This document shows, in pieces, positions 1-8,771 of a stretch of DNA of 64,000 bases. Location: NCBI RefSeq assembly GCF_014635865.1, contig NZ_BMDQ01000001.1:1670229-1734228 (forward strand). The letters run 5' to 3'. The position numbers and the translations under genes were made by a program. The notes beneath the pieces are model-generated. The model was not told the DNA's origin. It was given only the letters and a program-made list of their open reading frames with translations, and made no database searches. The DNA is from Winogradskyella haliclonae. Its GTDB lineage: Bacteria; Bacteroidota; Bacteroidia; Flavobacteriales; Flavobacteriaceae. Every line of letters begins with the position of its first letter. The stretch's first letter is position 1.

Positions 1-153
1 ACTCATGCCCATGGCTTTAAGTTCATCGGCAAGTTTGTTTGCCAAATCCCATTGTTTTGTTGTACTTGGTGTCGTATCTGAGTTTGGATCAGATTCGGTA
101 TCTATGGTAACATAACTTATAAAGCGGTCTATGAGTTGTTGTTTGTTTATCAT
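1..153 (-). CDS. pepT: Peptidase T (tripeptide aminopeptidase), 5' end only
   Basis: Only the first 51 codons are in the window; the rest lies before base 1. The translated start (MINKQQLIDRFISYVTIDTE, then SDPNSDTTPST and KQWDLANKLADELKAMGM) is the characteristic N-terminus of PepT, an M20-family zinc aminopeptidase that cleaves the N-terminal residue from tripeptides in the cytoplasm. The metal-binding and catalytic residues of M20 enzymes lie further on and cannot be checked. An in-frame ATG four codons upstream (position 165) is an alternative start; I chose 153 because family members begin with M-I-x-K-Q. It is divergent from pyrD, sharing a spacer of about 115 bases. Confidence 0.88.
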   Translation of the reverse strand, partial: MINKQQLIDRFISYVTIDTESDPNSDTTPSTTKQWDLANKLADELKAMGMS

Positions 154-241
154 TTTTAGTTTCATTTTATCCAAAAATAGAGATTGAAAAAGGATAGTGC
201 AAGCACAGATTTACTTTCTTTTTATTTGCTATAAATTGATG

Positions 242-249
242 TATTTTTG
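242..249 (+). promoter_or_regulatory. Bacteroidota -7 box (TAnnTTTG) for pyrD
   Basis: TATTTTTG matches the TAnnTTTG -7 element of the Bacteroidota primary sigma factor. It sits 18 bases before the ATG at 268. A TTG inside the box is in frame with pyrD and could be mistaken for an initiator, but it would lie at or upstream of the transcription start. I see no well-spaced -33 TTG. Confidence 0.55.
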
Positions 250-267
250 CAGGGTAAAACACAAGGC

Positions 268-1305
268 ATGTACAAGTCGCTAATCCGTCCTATTCTTTTT
301 CAATTTGACCCTGAAAAGATTCATTATTTTACGTTTTCATTAATTAGGGGTTTGTCTAAAATTCCAGGATTAAAAGCACTGTTTAGAAGCCTATATCTAA
401 TAGAAGACAAGCGGCTAGAGCGTGAGCTTTTTGGATTAAAATTTAAGAACCCTGTTGGTCTAGCTGCGGGTTTTGATAAGAATGCAGTGTTGTATAACGA
501 ACTGGCAAATTTCGGTTTTGGATTTATTGAAATAGGAACTGTAACACCTAAAGGTCAAGCAGGAAACCCCAAACAACGCTTATTCCGATTAAAAGAAGAT
601 CAAGGGATTATTAACCGAATGGGTTTTAATAATGAAGGTTTAGAAGCTGCAATAGCACAACTCAAAAAAAATAAAGGGCAATTGATTATCGGTGGAAATA
701 TTGGTAAAAACACCCAAACCAAGCCCGAAGATTATACTAAAGATTACTTAGAATGTTTTAATGCGCTGCATCCTTACGTTGACTATTTTGTACTGAATGT
801 GAGTTGCCCAAATGTGGATAGTCATGCCAAGCTTAATGATAAAGATTATTTATTAGAGTTAATTGGGGATGTTCAACAAGCCAATACAGCTTTCAATATA
901 AAGAGACCTATTCTTCTTAAAATAGCACCAGATTTAAATGATGGTCAGCTAGATGAAATTGTAGAAATCGTAAAGGAAACTCATCTCGATGGTGTTATTG
1001 CAAGTAATACTTCAACAGATAGAAATGATTTAAAAACATCTGACGAACGCTTGGCTCAAATTGGAAACGGTGGTTTGAGCGGACAACCGATAAAAGCAAA
1101 ATCAACTAGAGTTATAAAATACCTAGCGGATAAAAGCGGAAAGTCTTTCCCAATTATAGGTGTAGGAGGTATTCATTCGGCAGAAGATGCTCTCGAAAAA
1201 ATTGAAGCTGGTGCTGACTTGCTACAAATATATACTGGCTTTATCTATGAAGGTCCGAGCTTGGTTAAAGCTATTAATCAGGCGATATTAAAAATGGCGC
1301 AATAA
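268..1305 (+). CDS. pyrD: Quinone-type dihydroorotate dehydrogenase
   Basis: This enzyme oxidises dihydroorotate to orotate with FMN, step four of de novo pyrimidine synthesis. The 345-residue length and the N-terminal extension ([21 protein letters not shown]) are those of class 2, membrane-associated enzymes that pass electrons to quinone. FMN-barrel motifs are visible: [41 protein letters not shown] and the GVGGI phosphate site near the C-terminus. The active-site loop reads NVSCPN, with Cys at about residue 180 where the E. coli class 2 enzyme has Ser; see findings. The ATG at 268 is preferred over an in-frame TTG at 247 that overlaps the promoter box. No operon partner is evident. Confidence 0.95.
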   Translation: MYKSLIRPILFQFDPEKIHYFTFSLIRGLSKIPGLKALFRSLYLIEDKRLERELFGLKFKNPVGLAAGFDKNAVLYNELANFGFGFIEIGTVTPKGQAGNPKQRLFRLKEDQGIINRMGFNNEGLEAAIAQLKKNKGQLIIGGNIGKNTQTKPEDYTKDYLECFNALHPYVDYFVLNVSCPNVDSHAKLNDKDYLLELIGDVQQANTAFNIKRPILLKIAPDLNDGQLDEIVEIVKETHLDGVIASNTSTDRNDLKTSDERLAQIGNGGLSGQPIKAKSTRVIKYLADKSGKSFPIIGVGGIHSAEDALEKIEAGADLLQIYTGFIYEGPSLVKAINQAILKMAQ

Positions 1306-1343
1306 ATACGCCCTTTTTAATAATGTATTCTTTTTCAAAAATT

Positions 1344-3089
1344 TTAGTTTTTTACAAATGCTAATGTCTGACTAGCATTATCTTTATTTAGTTTTATAAA
1401 GTATAAACCTTCTTTTAATTCTTTAATATCTATAGAGAACTCAGAAATTGAATTGATTTCGGAAGTTCTTAAAACCTGACCTAAAGTACTTATTATTTCA
1501 TAAGAGTCAGGAAGATATTCTGATTGTATATTTAAAATATTTGAAGAGGGATTAGGAAATAATTTTATGGTTGATGTCTTAAATTTGTTCAAGCTTAAAA
1601 CACTTGCGCTTCTAAAATTATCTGTTGTGCCAAAACCATAAGACCCTCCACTTGCTAATAAGGTGTTGTCGGCCGCTCTTAACTCATAAGAGCCATTACC
1701 TTCAGCACAACAAATACCATCTCCATATGCATCAGCGATTACAAACGAGTAGCATGAATTAGGGTTTATGTTAAAGACTTCTATCTTTGTAGTAAAATCA
1801 TCAGTACCTTCAATATAAGGTCCGCCAGAATACAAAGCCATATCATTTTCATCTAAAAGTTGCCATGTGGTTTCATCTGGCCAATCATCTAAAGTTAGGG
1901 TTAATTCTATAGTGGTTGTACTTATTTCTGGTGCACCTACATTAATATAGTCAGATTTCATCTTGCTAATACTAGTCGTTCCATCAGAAATAGTAAGTGC
2001 TACGTCATAGTCGCCAGCTGTATTGTACGTGTGTGTTACATTTTGAGTTGTGTAATCTATTATATCATCTCCATCTACATCCCATGACCAAGATGTTGCA
2101 CCTATACTGTTGTCAGTAAAGTTTACGGTTAGGTTAGGTAAACAGCTTTGTGTTTCGTTAGCAGTAAAATCTGCATTAAAACTAGGGCAAATTAAATTGT
2201 TACGTGATGACTGATAAATTGCACTAATCCTAGCTAATTGTTGTAAAGAAAACTGAGTTCTGCATTCTTTTCTGGAATATGACATTAAGTTTTCTGGATC
2301 TGGTGTATAAAAATCACTATTGGCATCTTGAGTACTACCAGTATAAATACAGCTAGAGTTTACGTTTCCATAACTAAGTTGAGGATCAGCAGGCGTATCA
2401 CAAATAAAATCTCCAGTAGTAGCACAGTTAGATCCATCTACTAACTCAGCAGTTGAACCTGGTGTATTACTATTACCATGAGTATGCGATAAAGCAAAAA
2501 AGTGGCCAACCTCATGAGATAGTGTACTGCCATTGGTAGCACATGAATTAGCCATTAAAATATTTTCGGTAATTGCACCACCTGGGAAACGCGCATAACC
2601 ACATAAGCTTCCTCCAGATGTACTACTTACCACAGAATTGGTGAAGTAGATATTCATAATATTTGTTTGACTATGGTCTGCAAATAATTGTGCTTCGTCA
2701 TTGGTCTCGTAACTGTAAAAGTTATCATCATCTATGAAGTTAATTCCGTCACAGAGGAAAAATTCTAGTCCAGCATCTACATAAATAGCATTCATCTCAG
2801 TAATGGCGTCATTGAGTTCTGAAACCGTAAGTCCACCTAAACCATTAGTTTGCCGAATAATATGTGCTTTTATAGGTACAGATGTAATCACCGTTGAGTT
2901 TGATGATAGGCGCTGTTGTATAAATTCTTCTTCTAGAGATTTAATTTTTTGTCTTATAGAATTGAAATACTGTTGTGCTTCAGGCGTGTACTTAAACCCA
3001 CACTCATCAGCCTGTCCGTAGCTTGTTAAGTTTAGTAAGCAAACAACAGCAATAAGTAAAATTTGCTTAGGGGAAATGTTTGATAACAT
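1344..3089 (-). CDS. Secreted M43-type (pappalysin-like) metalloprotease with PKD domain and T9SS tail
   Basis: This is a predicted 581-residue secreted zinc protease. Residues 1-26 form a signal peptide ending near SYGQ. The zinc site HEVGHFFALSH is at 192-202 (HExxHxxxxxH), and LMSYSRKECRTQFSLQQ at about 268-284 is the Met-turn region of pappalysin-like M43B proteases. A PKD domain follows at about 304-385 (SWSWDVDGD, HTYNTAGDYDVALT). The last 75 residues, with FPNPSSN at 511 and GLYFIKL near 561, form a type A C-terminal sorting domain for the type IX secretion system, so the mature protein should be released or surface-bound. Paired cysteines suggest disulfides. The substrate is unknown. 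It is a single gene, convergent with pyrD. Confidence 0.9.
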   Translation of the reverse strand: MLSNISPKQILLIAVVCLLNLTSYGQADECGFKYTPEAQQYFNSIRQKIKSLEEEFIQQRLSSNSTVITSVPIKAHIIRQTNGLGGLTVSELNDAITEMNAIYVDAGLEFFLCDGINFIDDDNFYSYETNDEAQLFADHSQTNIMNIYFTNSVVSSTSGGSLCGYARFPGGAITENILMANSCATNGSTLSHEVGHFFALSHTHGNSNTPGSTAELVDGSNCATTGDFICDTPADPQLSYGNVNSSCIYTGSTQDANSDFYTPDPENLMSYSRKECRTQFSLQQLARISAIYQSSRNNLICPSFNADFTANETQSCLPNLTVNFTDNSIGATSWSWDVDGDDIIDYTTQNVTHTYNTAGDYDVALTISDGTTSISKMKSDYINVGAPEISTTTIELTLTLDDWPDETTWQLLDENDMALYSGGPYIEGTDDFTTKIEVFNINPNSCYSFVIADAYGDGICCAEGNGSYELRAADNTLLASGGSYGFGTTDNFRSASVLSLNKFKTSTIKLFPNPSSNILNIQSEYLPDSYEIISTLGQVLRTSEINSISEFSIDIKELKEGLYFIKLNKDNASQTLAFVKN

Positions 3090-3248
3090 TGGTTGATAGT
3101 TTTATATAGTGCCGAAAATAAGAATTTAACTATGAAAAACAATAAAAATCAGATAAAACGAAAAATTAAGTAAGTTTATTGCTACAAATTTTATTGTTTA
3201 TAACTTTGTTATTACGTGTTTTCGTTTATTTTAGCTAAAATTTATAGT

Positions 3249-3866
3249 TTGAATTACGAAACACTTTTGTTGTTCATGTCTGCAACAGCAGCTTTGGCCA
3301 TATCTCCAGGGCCAGATAATATATATGTGCTTGTTCAGAGTTTAACTAATAGTAAAACTCACGCACTAGCTACTGTAGCTGGATTAATGATCGGTTGTAT
3401 TATACATACAACTTTGCTTGCATTTGGTGTATCTGCAGTAATTAGAGATAATGATAATATTTTTTTAGGCATAAAAATTCTTGGTGCAGTGTATCTTTTG
3501 TATCTAGCGTATAAGGTGTATAAATCTGATAGCAAAATATACATCGATACTGAAAATGCGCCTCAAAAAAGTTTGAAACAGCTCTTTATTCAGGGATTTT
3601 TTATGAATGTACTTAATCCTAAAGTGACCATTTTCTTTTTAGCATTCTTTCCTACTTTTTTATTTAGTGAGACTTTGAGCCCTGTGCTACAGTTTTATGT
3701 TTTAGGAGGTCTATTTATTGTGGTGTCTTTTATTATTTTTTCGTCAATAGCCCTTTTAGCGAATACTATAAAGCGTTCATTACTGAAAAATAAAAACTCT
3801 GGTTTGATGTTCAAATGGCTTCAGATTATTGTTTTTATTGGGATAGCAGTTTTTATAGTGTTGTAA
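3249..3866 (+). CDS. LysE/RhtB-family amino acid exporter
   Basis: This inner membrane transporter of the LysE/RhtB superfamily probably exports amino acids or related metabolites. The family signature ALAISPGPDN is near the N-terminus, about six hydrophobic segments follow, and the loop GFFMNVLNPKVTIFFLAF is typical. Length is about 205 residues, normal for the family. Homologs begin M-N-x-E-x-L-L, which fits a TTG start at 3249. An in-frame GTG at 3216 would add 11 residues with no family match. The substrate cannot be assigned. HMG-CoA lyase follows after 46 bases but has its own promoter box. Confidence 0.85.
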   Translation: MNYETLLLFMSATAALAISPGPDNIYVLVQSLTNSKTHALATVAGLMIGCIIHTTLLAFGVSAVIRDNDNIFLGIKILGAVYLLYLAYKVYKSDSKIYIDTENAPQKSLKQLFIQGFFMNVLNPKVTIFFLAFFPTFLFSETLSPVLQFYVLGGLFIVVSFIIFSSIALLANTIKRSLLKNKNSGLMFKWLQIIVFIGIAVFIVL

Positions 3867-3898
3867 TTTACAGGCTATGATATCGACCTACTAAGTCT

Positions 3899-3906
3899 TA
3901 TATTTG
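3899..3906 (+). promoter_or_regulatory. -7 box (TATATTTG) for HMG-CoA lyase gene
   Basis: TATATTTG is an exact TAnnTTTG match ending seven bases before the ATG at 3913. Transcription would begin close to the start codon, implying a very short or absent leader. Confidence 0.55.
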
Positions 3907-3912
3907 ACCTAC

Positions 3913-4776
3913 ATGAAAAACCACGTAAAACTTATTGAATGCCCACGAGATGCTATGCAAGGCATAAAGGATTGGATACCTACAGAAAAGAAGGTACAAT
4001 ACATTCAGTCTTTATTACGTGTTGGTTTTGATACTATTGATTTTGGGAGTTTTGTGTCGCCAAAGGCTATTCCTCAAATGGTAGATACTGCTGAGGTTTT
4101 ATCTCAGTTAGATTTAAGTAAGACAAAAAGTAAGTTGTTGGCTATTATTGCTAATACACGTGGCGCTAATGATGCATCAAAACATCAAGAAATTAACTAT
4201 TTAGGGTTTCCGTTTTCTATCTCTGAAAACTTTCAGATGCGTAATACACACAAAACTATTGCGCAATCTGTAATCACACTTTCTGAGATTTTAGAAATTG
4301 CAGATAAAAGTAACAAAGAAGTTGTTGTTTATATTTCTATGGGATTTGGGAATCCATATGGTGATCCATGGAATGTAGATATCGTAGGTGAGTGGACCGA
4401 AAAATTGGCCAATATGGGCGTAAAAATTTTGTCCTTAAGCGATACAATAGGCAGCTCTAATCCAGAGAATATAGATTATCTGTTTTCAAACTTAATTCCA
4501 AAATATTCTCATATCGAATTTGGTGCGCATCTACACACAACACCAACAACGTGGCATGAGAAAGTTGATGCTGCATTTAAAGCGGGTTGCAGACGTTTTG
4601 ATGGTGCTATTCAAGGATTTGGTGGTTGTCCAATGGCAAAAGATGAACTTACTGGCAACATGCCAACCGAGAAAATGTTATCGTATTTTACCCAGCAAAA
4701 CGCACATGATTTAAGCGCTATGGCTTTTGAAAGTGCTTATAATGAAGCTAGTAAAATCTTCAATTATTACCACTAG
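3913..4776 (+). CDS. Hydroxymethylglutaryl-CoA lyase
   Basis: This enzyme cleaves 3-hydroxy-3-methylglutaryl-CoA to acetoacetate and acetyl-CoA, the last step of leucine degradation. It is a HMGL-like TIM barrel of about 287 residues. The substrate-binding Arg lies in ECPRDAMQG, the metal-binding HxH in GAHLHTT, and the catalytic Cys loop is GGCPMAKDELTGNMPTE, close to the HMG-CoA lyase signature. The ATG at 3913 is preferred because an in-frame TTG at 3904 is part of the -7 promoter element. Other leucine degradation genes are not adjacent. Confidence 0.9.
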   Translation: MKNHVKLIECPRDAMQGIKDWIPTEKKVQYIQSLLRVGFDTIDFGSFVSPKAIPQMVDTAEVLSQLDLSKTKSKLLAIIANTRGANDASKHQEINYLGFPFSISENFQMRNTHKTIAQSVITLSEILEIADKSNKEVVVYISMGFGNPYGDPWNVDIVGEWTEKLANMGVKILSLSDTIGSSNPENIDYLFSNLIPKYSHIEFGAHLHTTPTTWHEKVDAAFKAGCRRFDGAIQGFGGCPMAKDELTGNMPTEKMLSYFTQQNAHDLSAMAFESAYNEASKIFNYYH

Positions 4777-4903
4777 TATTCTAGAACAAAATTTACATAC
4801 TTAAGTATAATACTGTCACTAGCATTGAGGCCATGATTAAACAAACGAAAAGTATTAAAATACGCTTTGCTATTAGTTTTAGTTTCAAAGTAAAAAATAT
4901 ATT

Positions 4904-4938
4904 AAGGCTTCAGAAAAATAAAATTTATCTAAAGCCTT
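4904..4938. terminator. Possible bidirectional hairpin between HMG-CoA lyase and hmuY genes
   Basis: AAGGCTT (4904-4910) pairs with AAGCCTT (4932-4938). The loop is long and AT-rich, and T-rich sequence flanks both sides. Its place between two convergent genes supports a terminator, but it is weaker than the others in this window. The rest of the 190-base gap shows nothing else. Confidence 0.4.
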
Positions 4939-4967
4939 TATTTCTATATTAAACCTGAATAGGAAGA

Positions 4968-5618
4968 TTATTCAAATGTAGTTACACCTTCATTTGGTTG
5001 ATACACATAATCAAAAGTGTAGTAGCGTGGCTCATTAACTAGAGCGTCTAATTGGTCCTCAGGCGGATTATCTCGATAATAACTGTCGATTGATACTTTT
5101 GCATACTTTCCATCTCTCGTTCTAAAAACTAATACTCTACCAGGTGTAGGTAAAATTAGATTAGTACCAAAAGGTGGTGGCCCTGTGTAGGTATACCAAC
5201 CCATTCCTGATGCTCTTATTATTGCTAATTCAGTCGGCGAATCTTGTCTAAAGAGGCTTTCATCTACTTCTGTGACATTAGCAAAAGTATCTTCTGCGAC
5301 ATATGCTGCTGCGTTACCATTTCTTTCTGGTTCACCAACTGTACCTTGAGTAGTTCCGCCATTAACAATTATTGCGGTACTTCTAAATGCAATATCCCAA
5401 TCTGTATCACTAGTTGTAATACTACCAGATTCAAAATCGAATTTAGTAAAGGGACCTTCATCTGGTTGTCCCATACCTCCACCAGTAATATCAGCAAATA
5501 AATTTGTGATTTGTTCGGATTCAATAGGAACAAGTGTTTGACCGTCGTCATCACTACTGCACGATGTTATCAGAATTGTCAGTAGTGCAAATAAGCTTAA
5601 AAATTTAAATTTTCTCAT
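4968..5618 (-). CDS. HmuY-family heme-binding lipoprotein
   Basis: This 216-residue lipoprotein resembles HmuY, the Porphyromonas gingivalis hemophore-like protein that binds heme at the cell surface and hands it to HmuR. The signal peptide ends in LITSC with Cys20 as the lipid site, followed by SSDDDG, which resembles a Bacteroidota surface-export signal. HmuY-family landmarks are TKFDFESG, DTDWDIAFRST, IIVNGG, WYTYTGPP, RTRDGKYAKVSIDSYY and a C-terminal YTFDYVYQPN. Heme-ligating His or Met cannot be assigned by eye. It lies 14 bases downstream of the TonB receptor gene, the reverse of the hmuY-hmuR order, and is almost certainly cotranscribed with it. Confidence 0.85.
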   Translation of the reverse strand: MRKFKFLSLFALLTILITSCSSDDDGQTLVPIESEQITNLFADITGGGMGQPDEGPFTKFDFESGSITTSDTDWDIAFRSTAIIVNGGTTQGTVGEPERNGNAAAYVAEDTFANVTEVDESLFRQDSPTELAIIRASGMGWYTYTGPPPFGTNLILPTPGRVLVFRTRDGKYAKVSIDSYYRDNPPEDQLDALVNEPRYYTFDYVYQPNEGVTTFE

Positions 5619-5632
5619 ATCTATTTATTGTT

Positions 5633-7768
5633 TTAAAAATTCACTTTTATTCTTGCATAATACATTCTACCAGGTATTTGTGTAATAGAATTATTATCGT
5701 TCGGATTAGAGATTGGGTCGGTAAAATCAAAAAGGTTATCTACACCAAGACTCATCCTATAATTTTCGAAAAATGTTTTGTTCAATGCTATGTCCCAAAT
5801 AGCATAACTTGGCAAAAAGTCATCAAAATTATCAACATAACCATTGCCGTTAGTATCCATGAAACCTTGCTTTCCAGAAACTTGTACACGAAGATTTGCA
5901 TCAAAATTTCCCTTTATATTCTTGTAGAATAATTTAGAATTCCCAAGATGACGAGCACGACCAGGAAGCCCGAAATAATCATTTTTATCTAACTGAAAGT
6001 CTAAGCCGGTACTTTGGTCTCTTCCAAAGACTCTACCGTCTTCGAAGTCTTGTTTTTCTTCTTTGTCTTTTGCAATTAAGTATTGATATCCACCAGATAT
6101 GGTGAAGTTTTTATTGACTGCCCAAGACGAATTCAATTCTAATCCCTGAAAATAGACTTCATTACGATTGAAATAACTAAATACATTTTGCCCATTAGAA
6201 CGCTGTGCAACAGGAATAACATCTATTAGATTAGAAACATCATTTCTGAAGAAATTAATACTCGCTTTTATAGAATTGGTTGGTTTAAATTCGGCCCCAA
6301 TATTTATTCCTACAGAACTTTCAGCTTGTAGGTCTTCATTAAACATTGACAGAATATTGGGTAGGTTGGCTATACTACCAGCGGTTAAAAAGCCATTATC
6401 CGCTAAATCTTGTAATCTTTGAGGAGCTACATTATAACCCAATACAGTGTAACCCACTAGACTGTTGGTAAAGTCTAAAAATAGTTGTCGAAAATCTGGG
6501 GCTTTATAACCATAGCCTAGGGAGCCTTTTAGGGATAGTTTTTTAGTAATATCATATTGGATTGCCAATTTTGGACTCAATTGATCAGTATATACATTAT
6601 GAGAATCATAGCGAAATCCAGCAATAATATTTACTTTTTTGATAGGGTTAAAATCATATTGTCCGTATAAATATGGTGAGTTAAATTCTGGTGAGATTGA
6701 AAAATTAGTTCTATCTAATGTCTCTTTAGTATAGCCAGCACCTAATACAAACTCATTGTTTTTATTTATTGTATAGACTGCCCTTACTTCTGGTCTTATA
6801 AAATATTGGTCAAATTCAGATTGGGTGAAGTTATCTCCAACATCATCATTCAGAAACTCAATAGTGTTATAATTAGAAATATAAAATTCTAATTGTCCTT
6901 TCCATTTTTCATTGAAAGTGTGATTTAGTAAAAGTGTGCCATTCAAGTCTTCTTCTTTACTTTCGCCTCTAAAGACTTCTCCTGTAGAGACGTTTTCACC
7001 AACATTATCTTGATCATTTTGAAAATACCTTCCTGAAAAAGTAAGTCGAGTATCGTCATTAAAGTCATAAGTAAGCTTTGAAAATATAGTGAAGGTCTTA
7101 AAGGGCTCAACGGTTTGGGTTTGATTAAAAGGATTTAAGTCATAGCCATCACTACTAAACCTGTTGACAAAAGCAGTAATACCAAAGTTTTCTTCCTTAA
7201 AACTTAAATTAAGATTAGTATCGTTATTATTAAATGTACTCAATCTATGACTAATATCGCCCGAGAAACCTTCTATAGGGTCAGCAGTTATTATATTCAC
7301 AACACCGCCCAAAGCTTCATTCCCATATAAAGCAGACGAAGGTCCTTTTACAATTTCTAACTGCTTAATATTGCCTACAGTAACACGATTCAAATCTAAT
7401 GTTCCTGCAGAGCGTCCAACTAACGGAACACCATCCAAAAGAATAAGAACATATTGTGAGTCTAAACCTTGCAGTTGAATACCTTCACCACCACCAAAAT
7501 CTGGGACTGTAATAAGACCAGTATATTCATTAAGTAAATCAGTTAAACGGACAGAATTAATAGCTTGTATTTGTTTTCTGGTTATAATTTGTACAGGAAG
7601 TGGCACAGTAGATAGTTGCCTTATAGTTCTTGTTGCAGTAATCAAGACTTCATCTAATTTCTCTGTATCTGTAGAATCTTTTTTTACAGGTTTGGTTTCT
7701 TGAGCCTGTGAATAACTCAGAAAAAAAAGTAGAAAATAAATACAGAAATAATTTTTATTTAGACTCAT
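5633..7768 (-). CDS. HmuR-like TonB-dependent outer membrane receptor (heme/hemoprotein)
   Basis: This 711-residue outer membrane receptor has a signal peptide (ending SYSQAQ), a TonB-box region (LDEVLITATRT), a plug domain with LLDGVPL and SALYGNEALGGVVNII, and a 22-strand barrel ending in a C-terminal aromatic residue (YYARIKVNF). It lacks the N-terminal carboxypeptidase-like domain found in many Bacteroidota receptors, as expected for heme/siderophore types. Heme is assigned as substrate mainly because an HmuY-like gene follows directly. A conserved-His heme motif was not verified. It is divergent from the DUF6607 operon, with a Fur-like palindrome in the shared 91-base spacer. Confidence 0.88.
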   Translation of the reverse strand: MSLNKNYFCIYFLLFFLSYSQAQETKPVKKDSTDTEKLDEVLITATRTIRQLSTVPLPVQIITRKQIQAINSVRLTDLLNEYTGLITVPDFGGGEGIQLQGLDSQYVLILLDGVPLVGRSAGTLDLNRVTVGNIKQLEIVKGPSSALYGNEALGGVVNIITADPIEGFSGDISHRLSTFNNNDTNLNLSFKEENFGITAFVNRFSSDGYDLNPFNQTQTVEPFKTFTIFSKLTYDFNDDTRLTFSGRYFQNDQDNVGENVSTGEVFRGESKEEDLNGTLLLNHTFNEKWKGQLEFYISNYNTIEFLNDDVGDNFTQSEFDQYFIRPEVRAVYTINKNNEFVLGAGYTKETLDRTNFSISPEFNSPYLYGQYDFNPIKKVNIIAGFRYDSHNVYTDQLSPKLAIQYDITKKLSLKGSLGYGYKAPDFRQLFLDFTNSLVGYTVLGYNVAPQRLQDLADNGFLTAGSIANLPNILSMFNEDLQAESSVGINIGAEFKPTNSIKASINFFRNDVSNLIDVIPVAQRSNGQNVFSYFNRNEVYFQGLELNSSWAVNKNFTISGGYQYLIAKDKEEKQDFEDGRVFGRDQSTGLDFQLDKNDYFGLPGRARHLGNSKLFYKNIKGNFDANLRVQVSGKQGFMDTNGNGYVDNFDDFLPSYAIWDIALNKTFFENYRMSLGVDNLFDFTDPISNPNDNNSITQIPGRMYYARIKVNF

Positions 7769-7786
7769 TCTTAATTATTTTTGCTG

Positions 7787-7819
7787 CAAATATATAAGTT
7801 ATTTTAATTCAATCTAAAT
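7787..7819 (-). promoter_or_regulatory. Leftward promoter and Fur-like operator between hmuR-like and DUF6607 genes
   Basis: On the minus strand TATATTTG (7794 to 7787) is an exact -7 box, 19 bases before the receptor start. Just upstream, 7801-7819 reads ATTTTAATTCAATCTAAAT, an imperfect 9-1-9 palindrome in which seven of nine arm positions pair. The arm AATCTAAAT recurs at 13725 and, inverted, at 15050. It would cover the -33 region of the leftward promoter and may also control the rightward operon. Assignment to Fur is inference. Confidence 0.5.
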
Positions 7820-7859
7820 AAGAATAAAATATTTTCAAAAAAATTAATCATTAACTAAA

Positions 7860-8765
7860 ATGAAAAAAGCAATACTACTTACAGGTTTAATTTTAGCATT
7901 TTCACTTACTGTAAATGCCCAAAAAAAGAAGAAGAAAGACAAAGAGGCTATTAAAGAAATGTGTGGTTGCTTTGAGGTGACTTTCAATTTTGCAGAAACC
8001 TTTCAATTTTCTAAAGATTCACTCTATAAGCCATCAAAAACAAAAACAGACAAAGGTTTAGAGTGGGCGCAACTCGTGGATGATGGTAAAGATAAAGTAT
8101 CTATTCAGCACTTATTACAAGTAGGACCTCCAAACAAGCCATATATAGTTAAGCATTGGAGACAAGATTGGTTATACGAGAATACAGATTTCTATATGTA
8201 TAATGGAGATAATGAGTGGAACTTTATGCAGAAAGATAAAAACGATGTAAAAGGGCAGTGGACTCAAAAGGTATTTCAAGTTGATGATAGCCCTCGTTAC
8301 GAAGGCTCAGGAACTTGGGTACATGTAGATGGAAAGAGTTATTGGGAGAATACAACAACAGCGCCTTTACCAAGACGCGAGTATACAAAACGAAGCGATT
8401 ATAACATTACTATGAGAGGTAATAGACATGAGGTTACTGATTATGGTTGGGTTCATGACCAAGACAATGCTAAGATAATAAGAAAAGACGGTAAAGATGA
8501 CGTAGTACTAGCACATGAAAAAGGATATAACACCTATAAAAAAGTTGATGATAGTCGCTGCCAAGCGGCACAAGATTGGTGGAAAGAACATTACGAAAAA
8601 TGGGTTTTTGTAAGGACAAAATGGGATGATGTTTATGGACGTAATATGGATTTAAACTTGAGGAAAAAAGTTGATAATAAAGTACTGTATAAACATCTTT
8701 TTGATGATGATATGACTGCAAAAGGCGATATAGAAAAAGTAATTGAAGCATTTGTAAAAAAGTAA
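7860..8765 (+). CDS. Exported DUF6607-like protein of unknown function
   Basis: This 301-residue protein has a signal peptide cut near VNAQ, followed by a lysine run. The mature part is rich in Trp, Tyr and Asp and includes EMCGCFEVTFNFAETF and repeated charged/aromatic stretches (VKHWRQDWLYEN, KQDWWKEHYEKW-like). From memory it matches the flavobacterial DUF6607 family, which has no known function and often occurs beside heme and TonB genes. The paired cysteines in CGC near residue 34-37 could form a disulfide or bind metal. It is the first gene of a six-gene rightward operon (spacings 6, 3, 12, 11 and 1 bases). A role in heme or iron handling is inferred from context only. Confidence 0.7.
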   Translation: MKKAILLTGLILAFSLTVNAQKKKKKDKEAIKEMCGCFEVTFNFAETFQFSKDSLYKPSKTKTDKGLEWAQLVDDGKDKVSIQHLLQVGPPNKPYIVKHWRQDWLYENTDFYMYNGDNEWNFMQKDKNDVKGQWTQKVFQVDDSPRYEGSGTWVHVDGKSYWENTTTAPLPRREYTKRSDYNITMRGNRHEVTDYGWVHDQDNAKIIRKDGKDDVVLAHEKGYNTYKKVDDSRCQAAQDWWKEHYEKWVFVRTKWDDVYGRNMDLNLRKKVDNKVLYKHLFDDDMTAKGDIEKVIEAFVKK

Positions 8766-8771
8766 TGACGT

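Noticed and set aside
7754..7766. TTTTATTTAGACT, the exact reverse complement of a half-site at 13788-13800
   Set aside because: It coincides with the first codons of the hmuR-like gene (Met-Ser-Leu-Asn-Lys), so the match is probably chance in AT-rich sequence.
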